64,000 bases of DNA, from assembly GCA_938031185.1 (NCBI GenBank), contig CALHGX010000021.1:1-64000 (forward strand). Reading direction: 5' to 3'. The stretch's first letter is position 1, and each line of letters starts with the position of its first letter. The stretch is from an uncultured bacterium (GTDB lineage Bacteria > Verrucomicrobiota > Kiritimatiellia > CAIKKV01 > CALHGX01). The translations under genes were made by a program, and so were the position numbers. The notes under the pieces were generated by a model. It was not told where the DNA came from and did no database searches. It saw only the letters and a list, made by a program, of their open reading frames with translations. Below, in pieces: positions 42,498 through 52,857 of this stretch.

Positions 42498-42524
42498 GGC
42501 CTCTTCTCCTTGCGCGCAGCCGCC

Positions 42525-43046
42525 TTACGCCGCGCTGTTCTTCTTCCCTTCCACCGCTTTCAGCACATACACCACGCTGGCCAGCTTCTGCTTCATCACG
42601 CCCGACAGCCGGCCCAAGGGCGCCGCCAAGGTCCCGAGCATCGTTGCCAGCAATACCGGCCGCGGCGGCAACGCCGCCAGCGCCGCCACATCTTGCCCCG
42701 ACAGCAGTTGCGTTCCCATCACGCCGCTCTTAACCACCGGCAATCCCCGATGCTCGCCGCAAAAATGCTGCAGCGCCTTGGCGGTTTCCACCACGTCCCG
42801 CCCGCTGATCACCGCTGACGGCCCGCGCAAAGACGGCGTCAAGCCCGTCCACGACCGCTCTGCCGCCACGTGCCGGAACAACCGGTTCTTCACAACCAGC
42901 AGCCGCGCCCCCGTCTTCTCCAGCCGGCGACGCAATTCGTTGAACTGCTCGACCTTCAGCCCCCGATGGTCCGCCAAAAAGACGAAGGACGCCTCTCCGA
43001 CCCGGGCGCGCATCTCGTTCACAATGGATTCTTTTTCCGCTCTCAT
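42525..43046 (-). CDS. rplJ: 50S ribosomal protein L10
   Basis: [56 protein letters not shown]. Confidence 0.95.
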   Translation of the reverse strand: MRAEKESIVNEMRARVGEASFVFLADHRGLKVEQFNELRRRLEKTGARLLVVKNRLFRHVAAERSWTGLTPSLRGPSAVISGRDVVETAKALQHFCGEHRGLPVVKSGVMGTQLLSGQDVAALAALPPRPVLLATMLGTLAAPLGRLSGVMKQKLASVVYVLKAVEGKKNSAA

Positions 43047-43062
43047 GCCTATCCCTTGAAAA

Positions 43063-43746
43063 CTATTCGCGCAAGGCCACAGCCAGCCCGACGCCCATCG
43101 TCGAACTGACCGTACAACGCCGAATGTACGCCCCTTTGGCCGCCGGCGGTCGCGCCGCCAGCACCGCCTGGATCACCACCTGCGCGTTGTCCACCAACTG
43201 CGTCAGATCGAACGACATCTTGCCGAACGGCACCTGCACGTTCCCGTTGCGATCCATCCGAAATTCCACACGCCCCGCTTTGCTCGCGCGAACCGCCGCC
43301 GCTGTGTCGTCCGTCACGGTGCCGGTCTTCGGATTCGGCATCAATCCCCGAGGGCCCAGCACCTTGCCGAGTTTCCGCACCTCTTTCATCGCGTCCGGCG
43401 TGGCAATCGCAACATCGAAATCCGTCCATCCGCCCCGCACCCGCTCGACCAGCTCGTCGCCGCCCACATGATCTGCGCCCGCCGCCCGCGCCGCGTCCGC
43501 CGCCGCCCCCGTGGCAAAAACCAGCACCCGAACCGTCTTTCCGGTTCCGTGAGGCAGGCTCACCGTGCCGCGCACCGACTGATCCGTCTTCTTGGGATCC
43601 AATCCCAAACGAAACGCCATCTCCGCGGTTTCGTCGAACCGCGCCACCCGGTTCTCCTTAAGAAACCGAATCGCATCGGCCAGTTCGTACACCTTGGCTT
43701 CGACCCGGGCTTTGACGGCCCGATACTTTTTTCCGTGCTTTGCCAT
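43063..43746 (-). CDS. rplA: 50S ribosomal protein L1
   Basis: [78 protein letters not shown]. Confidence 0.97.
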   Translation of the reverse strand: MAKHGKKYRAVKARVEAKVYELADAIRFLKENRVARFDETAEMAFRLGLDPKKTDQSVRGTVSLPHGTGKTVRVLVFATGAAADAARAAGADHVGGDELVERVRGGWTDFDVAIATPDAMKEVRKLGKVLGPRGLMPNPKTGTVTDDTAAAVRASKAGRVEFRMDRNGNVQVPFGKMSFDLTQLVDNAQVVIQAVLAARPPAAKGAYIRRCTVSSTMGVGLAVALRE

Positions 43747-43748
43747 GG

Positions 43749-44174
43749 CTATGCCACCACCTCGATGCCCATGCTTCGCGCAGTCCCCTCGATCATCCGC
43801 GCGGCGTGCGCCTCGTCTTGCGCGTTCAAATCGTTCATCTTCAGGCGGGCAATCTCTAGCACCTGCTGCCGCGTCACCCGCCCCACCTTGTCCCGATTCG
43901 GTTGACCCGACCCTTTCGCCAAACCCGCCGCCCGCTTCAGCAGCGAAGACGCCGGAGGGCTTTTCGTGATGAACGTGAACGATCGGTCCTGATAGACCGT
44001 GATGACCACCGGCACCACCAGCCCTGCCTGCGCCTGCGTCGCCGCATTGAACGCCTTGCAGAACTCCATGATGTTCACTCCGTGCTGCCCGAGCGCCGGT
44101 CCCACCGGCGGCGCCGGATTGGCCTGCCCCGCCGGTATTTGCAACTTAATCTTGCCTGTGACTTTCTTCGCCAT
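43749..44174 (-). CDS. rplK: 50S ribosomal protein L11
   Basis: [47 protein letters not shown]. Confidence 0.97.
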   Translation of the reverse strand: MAKKVTGKIKLQIPAGQANPAPPVGPALGQHGVNIMEFCKAFNAATQAQAGLVVPVVITVYQDRSFTFITKSPPASSLLKRAAGLAKGSGQPNRDKVGRVTRQQVLEIARLKMNDLNAQDEAHAARMIEGTARSMGIEVVA

Positions 44175-44237
44175 TGTCAACCCGCTTTCGCCCGCTCCGT
44201 CATCCCGGCGCGGGATGCGAACGCTTTCCGGCTCCTA

Positions 44238-44789
44238 TTATGTCCGCTCCACCTGCCAGAACTCCAGCTCCACCGGCGCCGAACGCCCGAAAATCGCCAC
44301 CGAAACCTTGAGCCGCCCCCGGCTTGCGTCCACCTCTTCGACTACGCCCGTGAAGTTCATGAATGGGCCGTCGTTGATTTTCACCGTCTCGCCGACTGCG
44401 TATACCACCTTCGGCTTGACCTTCTCCTTTTTCTCCTCCACCTGGTAGAGAAGAACCTCCACTTCCTCCGGCCGCAGCGGTGCCGGCTTTTCTCCCCCGA
44501 TGAATCCGATGACGCCGGGCGTCTCGCGAATGAAGTACCACACTTTCTCGCTCAACCGCCGATGCTCATCGTACAGGCTCATTCGCACCAGCACATAGCC
44601 GGGAAAGAACTTCCGCGTCGTCGTGGTCTTGACGCCTTTCTTGACCTCCGAGACCTTCTCCGTGGGGATCAACACCTCCTCAATCTCGTCCCGTAGCCCC
44701 TCCGGGTCCCGCCGCCGTTCAATGCTGTCCTTGACCTTTGCCTCCTGCCCAGTCAGCGTATGCAGCACAAACCATTGCTTCTCGCTCAT
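44238..44789 (-). CDS. nusG: Transcription termination/antitermination factor NusG
   Basis: KQWFVLHTLTGQEAKVKDSIERR...FFPGYVLVRM...TPGVIGFIGGEKPAPL...VGETVKINDGPFMNFTGVVEEVD. Confidence 0.96.
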   Translation of the reverse strand: MSEKQWFVLHTLTGQEAKVKDSIERRRDPEGLRDEIEEVLIPTEKVSEVKKGVKTTTTRKFFPGYVLVRMSLYDEHRRLSEKVWYFIRETPGVIGFIGGEKPAPLRPEEVEVLLYQVEEKKEKVKPKVVYAVGETVKINDGPFMNFTGVVEEVDASRGRLKVSVAIFGRSAPVELEFWQVERT

Positions 44790-44816
44790 GATGAAGCCAC
44801 CGGATGCTCCTGCCTC

Positions 44817-45020
44817 CTACCGCGCCAGCAACTTGACGAACGCCACCAGCACCGAATCACTCAATCCGACGAACACGCTGAAAAACACCACCGAGAGAAT
44901 CACCATCATGGTGGACTCCAGCAGCTCGCCCCGGCTCGGCCAGGAGGACTTGCGCAATTCGCCATGCACATCGGCCAGGAATGTCCTCGCCCGGCCCAAC
45001 TGCTCCAGCAGTTTCTTCAT
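44817..45020 (-). CDS. secE: Preprotein translocase SecE
   Basis: MKKLLEQLGRARTFLADVHGELRKSSWPSRGELLESTMMVILSVVFFSVFVGLSDSVL; single TM; between tRNA-Trp and nusG. Confidence 0.92.
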   Translation of the reverse strand: MKKLLEQLGRARTFLADVHGELRKSSWPSRGELLESTMMVILSVVFFSVFVGLSDSVLVAFVKLLAR

Positions 45021-45061
45021 GCGCGTCTTCCCCGCTCCCGCCTCAAACATCCCCCTGGAAT

Positions 45062-45137
45062 TGGCAGGCCAGGAGGGACTTGAACCCCCAACAGCCGGTT
45101 TTGGAGACCGGTACTCTGCCAGTTGAGCTACTGGCCT
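45062..45137 (-). tRNA. tRNA-Trp(CCA), CCA encoded
   Basis: aggccagtagctcaactggcagagtaccggtctccaaaaccggctgttgggggttcaagtccctcctggcctgcca. Confidence 0.95.
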
Positions 45138-45153
45138 GCAACCACTCGCTTCG

Positions 45154-45306
45154 CTAACGCGTTTCCCTGTGCAGCGTGTGTTTGCGCTCGAACCGGCAGT
45201 ACTTCTTGATTTCCAGCCGGTCAGGCGTCAAACGCTTGTTCTTCGTTGTCGTGTAGTTGCGACGTTTGCACTCCGTGCAGGCCAGCGTCACCAAGTCCCT
45301 CGGCAT
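45154..45306 (-). CDS. rpmG: 50S ribosomal protein L33 (50 aa; not in supplied ORF track)
   Basis: [50 protein letters not shown]. Confidence 0.95.
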   Translation of the reverse strand: MPRDLVTLACTECKRRNYTTTKNKRLTPDRLEIKKYCRFERKHTLHRETR

Positions 45307-45349
45307 GCGAATCCCCTCTCTCTCGCCGGCGCGCCAACACGCCCGTCCG

Positions 45350-46558
<1,209 letters not shown>

Positions 46559-46604
46559 GATGCTGCTCCTCTTACGTTCCTTCTGCCTCTCCCGGACTCC
46601 CCGC

Positions 46605-46680
46605 TGGAGCCCATGAGCGGGATTGAACCGCTGACCTCGTCCTTACCAAGGACGTGCTCTGCCAACTGAGCTACATGGGC
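46605..46680 (-). tRNA. tRNA-Thr(GGT), CCA encoded
   Basis: gcccatgtagctcagttggcagagcacgtccttggtaaggacgaggtcagcggttcaatcccgctcatgggctcca. Confidence 0.95.
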
Positions 46681-46928
46681 CTCGCCGTCCTCATCCAACA
46701 AGACAGTAAAAGACAACCCCCTCTCTCTTGGAACCACACCCCAAGAAGTCGAGAGCTGCCTGCTCGCTATGTCGGAAACGCGCGCCCCATCCTCTGTGGC
46801 AGCGACAAAGCGGCGACTATACCATGCTTGTTTCTGGCGTCAATGACCTTTTTTTGTTTTTTTTGGCGCGCCCCCGGCAACGGCATGTTCCCTTCCGGCG
46901 GGCGCCCCGCCTGCTCGCGTTCCGTGGT

Positions 46929-47004
46929 TGGTGGAGGATATGGGAGTCGAACCCACGACCTCTTGAATGCCATTCAAGCGCTCTACCAACTGAGCTAATC
47001 CCCC
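46929..47004 (-). tRNA. tRNA-Ala(GGC), CCA encoded
   Basis: gggggattagctcagttggtagagcgcttgaatggcattcaagaggtcgtgggttcgactcccatatcctccacca; loop atggcat. Confidence 0.93.
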
Positions 47005-47253
47005 GCCGGTCAAGAAACAAAAATCAGGGCCGCAATGTGGACAAACCACCGCCCCTTGTCAACACCGTTCGTCACGAATGTCGTCCTCTCGCACGAATAG
47101 CCTCTGGTCCGATCTCCGCAACCGCTTTTTTCGCGGCAACTATTCATCGTAATATGATCGCTTCGTTCTCCCCTTTCTTGCGTTTGCGCATGCCCCTTCG
47201 TGCTCCGAAATGGCTTGCTCCGCTCGGCCGTTGCTTCATAGTCTTTATCGCAA

Positions 47254-48264
47254 ATGGCAACCACCGTAACACACGAGCAGCAACATCCCGCGCGTTCCCT
47301 TTCCCGGCACACCGTCGTTTCGGTCATCGTGCCCTGTTACAATGAAGCGCCCGTGCTGAACGGACTTCGTGAACGGCTGCAGGCGGCCATGAACGCATGG
47401 GGAACGGACTTTGAGGTGATTCTGGTGGACGACGGATCGCAGGACGCGACTTGGGACATGATCCGTCAATTTCACCGCCAGGATCCCCGCTGGCACGGGA
47501 TTCGTCTCTCGCGCAATTACGGACATCAAACGGCCTTGTGGGCCGGACTGGAAGCCGCCCGCGGGGATGTTGTGGCCGTGCTGGATGCGGATTTGCAAGA
47601 CCCTCCGGAAGCGCTTGGCGATTTCCTTTGGCGCTGGCAGCAAGGCTACGACGTCGTGTACGCGATCCGACACAACCGCAAAGAGAATCCGCTTCTGCGC
47701 GCTGCATACCATATATTCTACCGTGTTCTGGCCTTTCTCGCGGAAATAGACATTCCGCTCGACGCCGGCGATTTCTGCGTCATGGATCGCCGGGTGGTGG
47801 AAGCCATGCGCCTGACCCGAGAACAGGAACCCTTCATCCGTGGATTGCGCGCGTGGGTCGGGTTCCGTCAAGTGGGGTGCCCCTATGTGCGAGCGGCGCG
47901 CGTCGCCGGCGCGAGCAAGTACACGCTCAGAAAATTAGTCCGCCTGGCCACCAGCGGTGTCTTCAGTTTCTCCGTCCGCCCGCTCCGCCTGGCGGTCTGG
48001 CTTGGCTTTGCCGTGTCGCTGCTGTCCGCTGTAGGCGTCATCTTCTACTTCGTTCAGCGCCTTTTTCCCGAGGCCTTTGCGCGGGCAGGGTTCCCTCTTG
48101 TTCCCGGCTTTGCCACCATCATCATCGCCTTGCTCTTTCTCGGCGGCACACAATTGATTTGCCTCGGCATCTTGGGCGAGTACGTGGGCCGCATATTCGA
48201 AAACGTCAAAGGCCGTCCGCGTTTCATTGCCAGCGAAACAACCGATGCAGAGGCGAGCCCATGA
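47254..48264 (+). CDS. GT2-family glycosyltransferase (polyprenyl-phosphate glycosyltransferase/GtrB-DPM1 type)
   Basis: VSVIVPCYNEAPVLNGLRERL...VILVDDGSQDATW...VVAVLDADLQDPPEAL; two C-terminal TM helices. Confidence 0.92.
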   Translation: MATTVTHEQQHPARSLSRHTVVSVIVPCYNEAPVLNGLRERLQAAMNAWGTDFEVILVDDGSQDATWDMIRQFHRQDPRWHGIRLSRNYGHQTALWAGLEAARGDVVAVLDADLQDPPEALGDFLWRWQQGYDVVYAIRHNRKENPLLRAAYHIFYRVLAFLAEIDIPLDAGDFCVMDRRVVEAMRLTREQEPFIRGLRAWVGFRQVGCPYVRAARVAGASKYTLRKLVRLATSGVFSFSVRPLRLAVWLGFAVSLLSAVGVIFYFVQRLFPEAFARAGFPLVPGFATIIIALLFLGGTQLICLGILGEYVGRIFENVKGRPRFIASETTDAEASP

Positions 48265-48542
48265 TCATCGGTGTGGTGCAGGCAACTATCAGCATACCGC
48301 ACGCGCTCTCGTTAAAAGAGAAGCGCTCCGTCTTGAGAAGCCTCAAGGATCGAGCCGTGGGGCGAATGAATGTGAGCGTGGCCGAAGTGGGCCGCCAGGA
48401 CATGTGGAAGATGGCCGATCTGGCTTTCGTCACAGTGGCCGCCGAGTCTGAAACAGTCCAGCAGCGCATCTCGGAAATCAGCCGGTTCCTGCGGTCGGAT
48501 CCGGGGGTTGTCCTCGTGAACCTTCAAACCGAACTGCTCTGA
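48261..48542 (+). CDS. DUF503 family protein
   Basis: MIIGVVQATISIPHALSLKEKRSVLRSLKDRAVGRMNVSVAEVGRQDMWKMADLAFVTVAAESETVQQRISEI; ATGA coupling with the GT gene. Confidence 0.85.
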   Translation: MIIGVVQATISIPHALSLKEKRSVLRSLKDRAVGRMNVSVAEVGRQDMWKMADLAFVTVAAESETVQQRISEISRFLRSDPGVVLVNLQTELL

Positions 48543-49815
48543 TCCCGCCGCCCCCCGCATGTGCTTCCGCAGCCGGAGCGTTCGGCGCGGGAACAAACCG
48601 CGCAACCGCCGATCGCAAATCCATCACTTCATCTGCGTCGGCCGGCCGCCAGCGGCGCGTCCGCACCCGCTGGGCGACAGCGTCAGGACGCATCTCGAAA
48701 CTGGTCACATGTCGGCCGTCGCGACTGAAAATGTGGATTCGGCCCTGCGGCCCGCACACGGCAAACGCCTTGCTCTTCTCATCATGAAAAATGCTTCCGG
48801 CGCCGGCCTGTCTTGCGTCTTCCAGCGCCGCGTGTATCGGACGCTGTGCCTGCCGCCGGTCTTGGGCATGACGGGTGCGGCGCCGCGACTGCCGCGCGCC
48901 GCGTTCGATGTACTCCACCAAACGCCTCATGACGGCCGGCACCCGCTTCATTTCATCCGCCGCGCTCGGGGCCGCGCCGCCTGGCCCCATGCCCATGCGG
49001 CGCTCAATTTCCTCCAGCTCCCGCTCGGCCAAATCCCGGGCGCGATGCACCCATGAAGCCGCTTCGCTGACCAGCCACTCACGCAAGGCCACCTCATCGG
49101 CCAATCCCGCCAGTAGATTCAGTTTGAGCGCAAAACGCCCCTGGGCATTGCGCGTTTCGACCACTTGGAATGTCAGGGCCATGCGCCGGTCGGCGCTCGG
49201 CGGCGCTCCGCCCCGCGGCCGCAGGAAATACCCCGCCACCACCTGCCCCAGAATCGAGTAGGTGCGCGAGGCGCGTCCAAAGGAATAAAGCTGGCGCGTC
49301 CGGAGCGTTCGTCCATACTCCATCAGCGCGAGCACGCGCGGCGGTTCTTCAAACAACTGCTCTACCCGACTGTCCCGCGCCCGCAAAAATGCCTGCCCCA
49401 GATCGTGCCACTCCGCCGCCCCGTTTTCTGCGTATCCGGCGAATACCGACAGCAAGGTGGGCGGCCGACTGTGCTCGCAAGCGCTGGAGTCGCACCGGAA
49501 ACAGTACACTCGTCCGGCACGATATATACCCCATCCCGCTTGCGCCTCCTCCAGTTGAACGCCCGCCTGCTCCGTCAGGGGTGGTTCAAACCGCAGCACC
49601 CACTGTTCGCCCGGACGGCACTTGGCACGGAATGTGAACTCTATCTCCTCCGCACGGGGCAGGACGGCTCCGAAGCGATCCATGTGAAGGTCTCGCAGCG
49701 CCGTGCGCAAGGCATCAGCGGCTGCTCGTTCCCGACGCTCAAAGCGACCGGGACGGCTGGCCCGAACCTTCGGCGGAGGGAATGCGCCCCCCATGGAATC
49801 GGGTGTGTCGCTCAT
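48478..49815 (-). CDS. Conserved-looking hypothetical protein with Cys/His cluster (SWIM-like?)
   Basis: 445 aa uninterrupted ORF; YCFRCDSSACEHS (C-x2-C-x4-C-x-H); coiled-coil-like RARDLAERELEEIERRM. Confidence 0.65.
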   Translation of the reverse strand: MSDTPDSMGGAFPPPKVRASRPGRFERRERAAADALRTALRDLHMDRFGAVLPRAEEIEFTFRAKCRPGEQWVLRFEPPLTEQAGVQLEEAQAGWGIYRAGRVYCFRCDSSACEHSRPPTLLSVFAGYAENGAAEWHDLGQAFLRARDSRVEQLFEEPPRVLALMEYGRTLRTRQLYSFGRASRTYSILGQVVAGYFLRPRGGAPPSADRRMALTFQVVETRNAQGRFALKLNLLAGLADEVALREWLVSEAASWVHRARDLAERELEEIERRMGMGPGGAAPSAADEMKRVPAVMRRLVEYIERGARQSRRRTRHAQDRRQAQRPIHAALEDARQAGAGSIFHDEKSKAFAVCGPQGRIHIFSRDGRHVTSFEMRPDAVAQRVRTRRWRPADADEVMDLRSAVARFVPAPNAPAAEAHAGGGGIRAVRFEGSRGQPPDPTAGTG

Positions 49816-49916
49816 GGCCCGAAATTCGATGTTCGGGTGAAGACCTTCGTTGCCCGGAGGCCAGAACCGTTAGCGGCTTCCACTCCAGATCGTTGTTTCC
49901 CGGTCGAATTCCGACA

Positions 49917-50516
49917 TCATCTCCGGCTAGGCGATTCGGGAATGAAAAGCTTCTGGCCCACCCGAATCATGCCGCTGGCCGGCAAGTTGTTGGCCTTGAT
50001 GATGGCATCCATGCCGACCTTGTATGCACGGGCGATTTCCGACAGCGTTTCGCCCGACTTGACCACATGCTCGTATCCGGTTTGGGTGCTCCCACTGGCA
50101 CGGCTGCCCCCGCCGCCACCGGAGCCCGCCAGAATGCCCGCCATCTTGCGGCTCAACTCATCCACGATGGCGCGCCGATCCTGTTCCCGCGCCGCATGGA
50201 CTGCCACAATCTGGCGCTGCAACTCCTCCAACTGAGCCCTCAGGGCGGGGTTCTCCTGCCGCGCAGCCAATCGAGCGGCTTCAACGTCGGCATGCAGCCG
50301 TTGTTGTTCCATCTGAATGGCGGTCACCCGCTCCTGCAATTGGTCCACCCGTTCTTCCAAGACCGACAGGTCCGTGTGCAGCCGATCCACATCCGATGCC
50401 GGCATGAGCGCCACACAGCCCGACGAAACGGCCAGTCCCATGGCGGCGAAAGTCGTCCTAACAACCAACCCTCGCCAAACGCGCCTGGAAGCCAACAGCA
50501 AAGCTCTGACATTCAT
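49917..50516 (-). CDS. LysM-domain lipoprotein with coiled coil
   Basis: AAMGLAVSSGCVALM lipobox-like; coiled-coil VDQLQERVTAIQMEQQRLH; LysM HVVKSGETLSEIARAYKVGMDAIIKANNLPASGMIRVGQKLFIP. Start trimmed. Confidence 0.85.
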   Translation of the reverse strand: MNVRALLLASRRVWRGLVVRTTFAAMGLAVSSGCVALMPASDVDRLHTDLSVLEERVDQLQERVTAIQMEQQRLHADVEAARLAARQENPALRAQLEELQRQIVAVHAAREQDRRAIVDELSRKMAGILAGSGGGGGSRASGSTQTGYEHVVKSGETLSEIARAYKVGMDAIIKANNLPASGMIRVGQKLFIPESPSRR

Positions 50517-50600
50517 GGCCTGGCGTCTAACAAACCCTGGCGGGCGAGACAAGCGCAAAGAACGGCCGCCTGCCGCCCCCAAGCTCCTCCCGCCTTGCTC

Positions 50601-50630
50601 TTGACCCTTCGCGCGTTGCTTTGGTATTTT
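50601..50630 (+). promoter_or_regulatory. Sigma70-like promoter for the gsp-like operon: TTGACC-N18-TATTTT
   Basis: Upstream of ATG 50655/50667. Confidence 0.4.
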
Positions 50631-50654
50631 CAGCATGAACAACAGCTCGTCGCA

Positions 50655-51104
50655 ATGGAACAGGGCATGAGCGCAGAGCCACGAACGTTCAGGGCGGATT
50701 TCGCGAAAGACCAACGTTTCCGCCGCGCCAGGCAGTCAGGCTTCACTCTTGTGGAGATTCTTTTGGTGGTGGCCATACTCGGCATTCTGGCCAGCGTGGT
50801 GGTGGTGAGCACACGCAACCGGGTTCCACGGGCCCAGGTGGCGGCTTGCCGGATGAGCATCCAGGGCATCCTCACGGCCGTGGACACCTATGAGGTGGAC
50901 AACGGCAAACTGCCGTCTTCGCTGCAGGCGCTGATCGCACAAACGACCGAGATGAACTGGAACGGCCCCTATGTGCAAAGCGGCCGGCTTCCAAAGGATC
51001 CTTGGGGCAACGACTTCCAGTACACCATCAAGCCGGACGGAATAGAGATTCGATCCGCCGGCCCCGACGGGCAGTTTGGAACCGCGGATGATATCACCAA
51101 CTGA
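50655..51104 (+). CDS. Type II secretion GspG-like major pseudopilin
   Basis: G|FTLVEILLVVAILGILASVVVVSTRNR; C-term LPKDPWGNDFQYTIKPDGIEIRSAGPDGQFGTADDITN. Start 50655 or 50667. Confidence 0.92.
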   Translation: MEQGMSAEPRTFRADFAKDQRFRRARQSGFTLVEILLVVAILGILASVVVVSTRNRVPRAQVAACRMSIQGILTAVDTYEVDNGKLPSSLQALIAQTTEMNWNGPYVQSGRLPKDPWGNDFQYTIKPDGIEIRSAGPDGQFGTADDITN

Positions 51105-51648
51105 AGCGCCGCGTCGGGCCTTCACCTTGTTGGAGGTGCTGTTGGTGGTGGCCCTTATCGGCGTGATGACCCTTGTGTCCTTGCCGCAGATGATTCGCTC
51201 GATCCGGGGCAATCGTCTGCGCGCCGCCACGCGCACGCTCGTTATGGCGGGCCGGTATGCCCGCAGCATGGCGCTCTTGCGGCAAGAGGAAATGGCGCTG
51301 ATCTTCGATCTCGATCAGGCCGTGCTTCGCGTGGAATCGCGCGGCCGGCCGGCGCTGCAGCGATCCCCTGAAGACGGCGACATCGTCAGCGCCAACGACA
51401 CCCCGCGCCCCGGCACAAACGCGCCTCCGCCGACCCCCGTCAATTTGCGGCGATCACTGGATGCGGTCCGAATCGCCTCGGTTCGCGTGCAGGAGGAATC
51501 GGAGCACAGAGAAGGAATTTTCGTTGTGCCTTACGAAACAAATGGACGGTGCGCGCCGTACGAGGTGCGCCTGGAAGACGACCACGGCGGCCGCATGGTG
51601 ATTCGGGTGGATGCGCTGTCTTCGCCACAAACGGAGCGCGAAACTTGA
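51076..51648 (+). CDS. GspH-like minor pseudopilin
   Basis: RAFTLLEVLLVVALIGVMTLVSLPQMIRS; overlaps GspG end. Confidence 0.8.
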   Translation: MEPRMISPTEAPRRAFTLLEVLLVVALIGVMTLVSLPQMIRSIRGNRLRAATRTLVMAGRYARSMALLRQEEMALIFDLDQAVLRVESRGRPALQRSPEDGDIVSANDTPRPGTNAPPPTPVNLRRSLDAVRIASVRVQEESEHREGIFVVPYETNGRCAPYEVRLEDDHGGRMVIRVDALSSPQTERET

Positions 51649-51748
51649 GGCGGGTCGGCGGCAAGGGGCTTTGTGGCGAGGGGCCGGCTGTGGACGCGTT
51701 TCATCCCCGCCGGGCGGTTGTCCGGCCAGCAGACGCCTGAAACATCAG

Positions 51749-52150
51749 ATGAACAGACAGCGAGAGACGCAGGAAGCTTTCACGCTCGTGGAGGTACTCC
51801 TGGCCGTGGTCCTGCTGGGGATCGGCTCGGTCGTGATCATGACGGCAGCAAGCCGCTGCCTTGCCGTCGCGCGCGCCTCGCGGAATTACTATCAGGCACG
51901 GCATGTGCTGGATTTAGGCGAACTCGAATATCCCGTCTTTCTTTTCGACGAACGCGGAAAGGAGAAGGTGGAGAACGTGCCGCTCGATCCGGTGCCCTAT
52001 CCCGGCGGGTTTTTCTTCTCCCGAACCGCCGAGCCGAGCGAACGCTTCGAAGGATTACATGTGGTGCGCACGCGGGTGACGTGGCAGGCGGGCGGCCGCG
52101 AACGGATCGAAGAAGTGGTCGGCTATCTTTACTACACGAACGCGTTATGA
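51749..52150 (+). CDS. GspI-like minor pseudopilin
   Basis: EAFTLVEVLLAVVLLGIGSVVIMTAASRCLAVARASRNYYQARHV; start trimmed from ORF 51611. Confidence 0.8.
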   Translation: MNRQRETQEAFTLVEVLLAVVLLGIGSVVIMTAASRCLAVARASRNYYQARHVLDLGELEYPVFLFDERGKEKVENVPLDPVPYPGGFFFSRTAEPSERFEGLHVVRTRVTWQAGGRERIEEVVGYLYYTNAL

Positions 52151-52857
52151 TTCCAGGTTACGATGCCCGCCGCGCGGCCGCTTTCACGCTGGTGGAGATG
52201 TTGGTGGCGATTGCCATTCTCGCCATGCTGACGGTGGTGACGCACATGGTGTTTTCCACGGTAACCCGCGCCTGGCAGCGGGGGGTGGTCCTTACGGACC
52301 GGTTGCAGCACGGCGACTTCGTGGCAGAGCAGCTCGTGGACGCGCTGCGAGCCGCGCGCTGGCGATCCGACAAGGACGGCTTCTGGTTGGAGGAGGCCGG
52401 CGATGCGCCCGAAGCGAGCGACGTCATCAGTTGGGTCAAGACCGGTGCGGCGCTGGTGGGCGAAGAATCCGATCTGGCCAAGACCGTCCATCGCATCCGC
52501 TTCTTCGTGGGACCACACGGTGACGCCGGCCGGCCGGCCGCCTTGTTCACCGCCTGGGGCGACGAGTATCTGCACGGAGACGATTTCGATCCCGAGGAGC
52601 TGACGCCCGTCGCGCTCTCGGACAAGGTCGTGGGCTTCAACTGCCGCGTGGCCACCAACGCCGTGCCCAACGAAGGGGTGCAATGGCTTGACGAATGGAA
52701 AGGGCGCCTTCCCGACGGCCAGGACCTCACCAATCGCCTTCCGATCTATGTCGAGCTGACGCTTTATCTTGAACCACCGGCGCCAGGCGAGCCGCCGGTG
52801 GAAATGAAGCGCTGCGTGGAAATCACGGTCGCCCGCCGCCAATGGAAGGCCCGGTGA
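52147..52857 (+). CDS. GspJ-like minor pseudopilin
   Basis: AAFTLVEMLVAIAILAMLTVVTHMVFSTVTRAWQ; ATGA overlap with GspI. Confidence 0.8.
   Translation: MIPGYDARRAAAFTLVEMLVAIAILAMLTVVTHMVFSTVTRAWQRGVVLTDRLQHGDFVAEQLVDALRAARWRSDKDGFWLEEAGDAPEASDVISWVKTGAALVGEESDLAKTVHRIRFFVGPHGDAGRPAALFTAWGDEYLHGDDFDPEELTPVALSDKVVGFNCRVATNAVPNEGVQWLDEWKGRLPDGQDLTNRLPIYVELTLYLEPPAPGEPPVEMKRCVEITVARRQWKAR

Noticed and set aside
40978-43059. 693-aa plus-strand ORF antisense to rpoB/rplL/rplJ
   Set aside because: Crosses several conserved genes in antisense; low-complexity translation.
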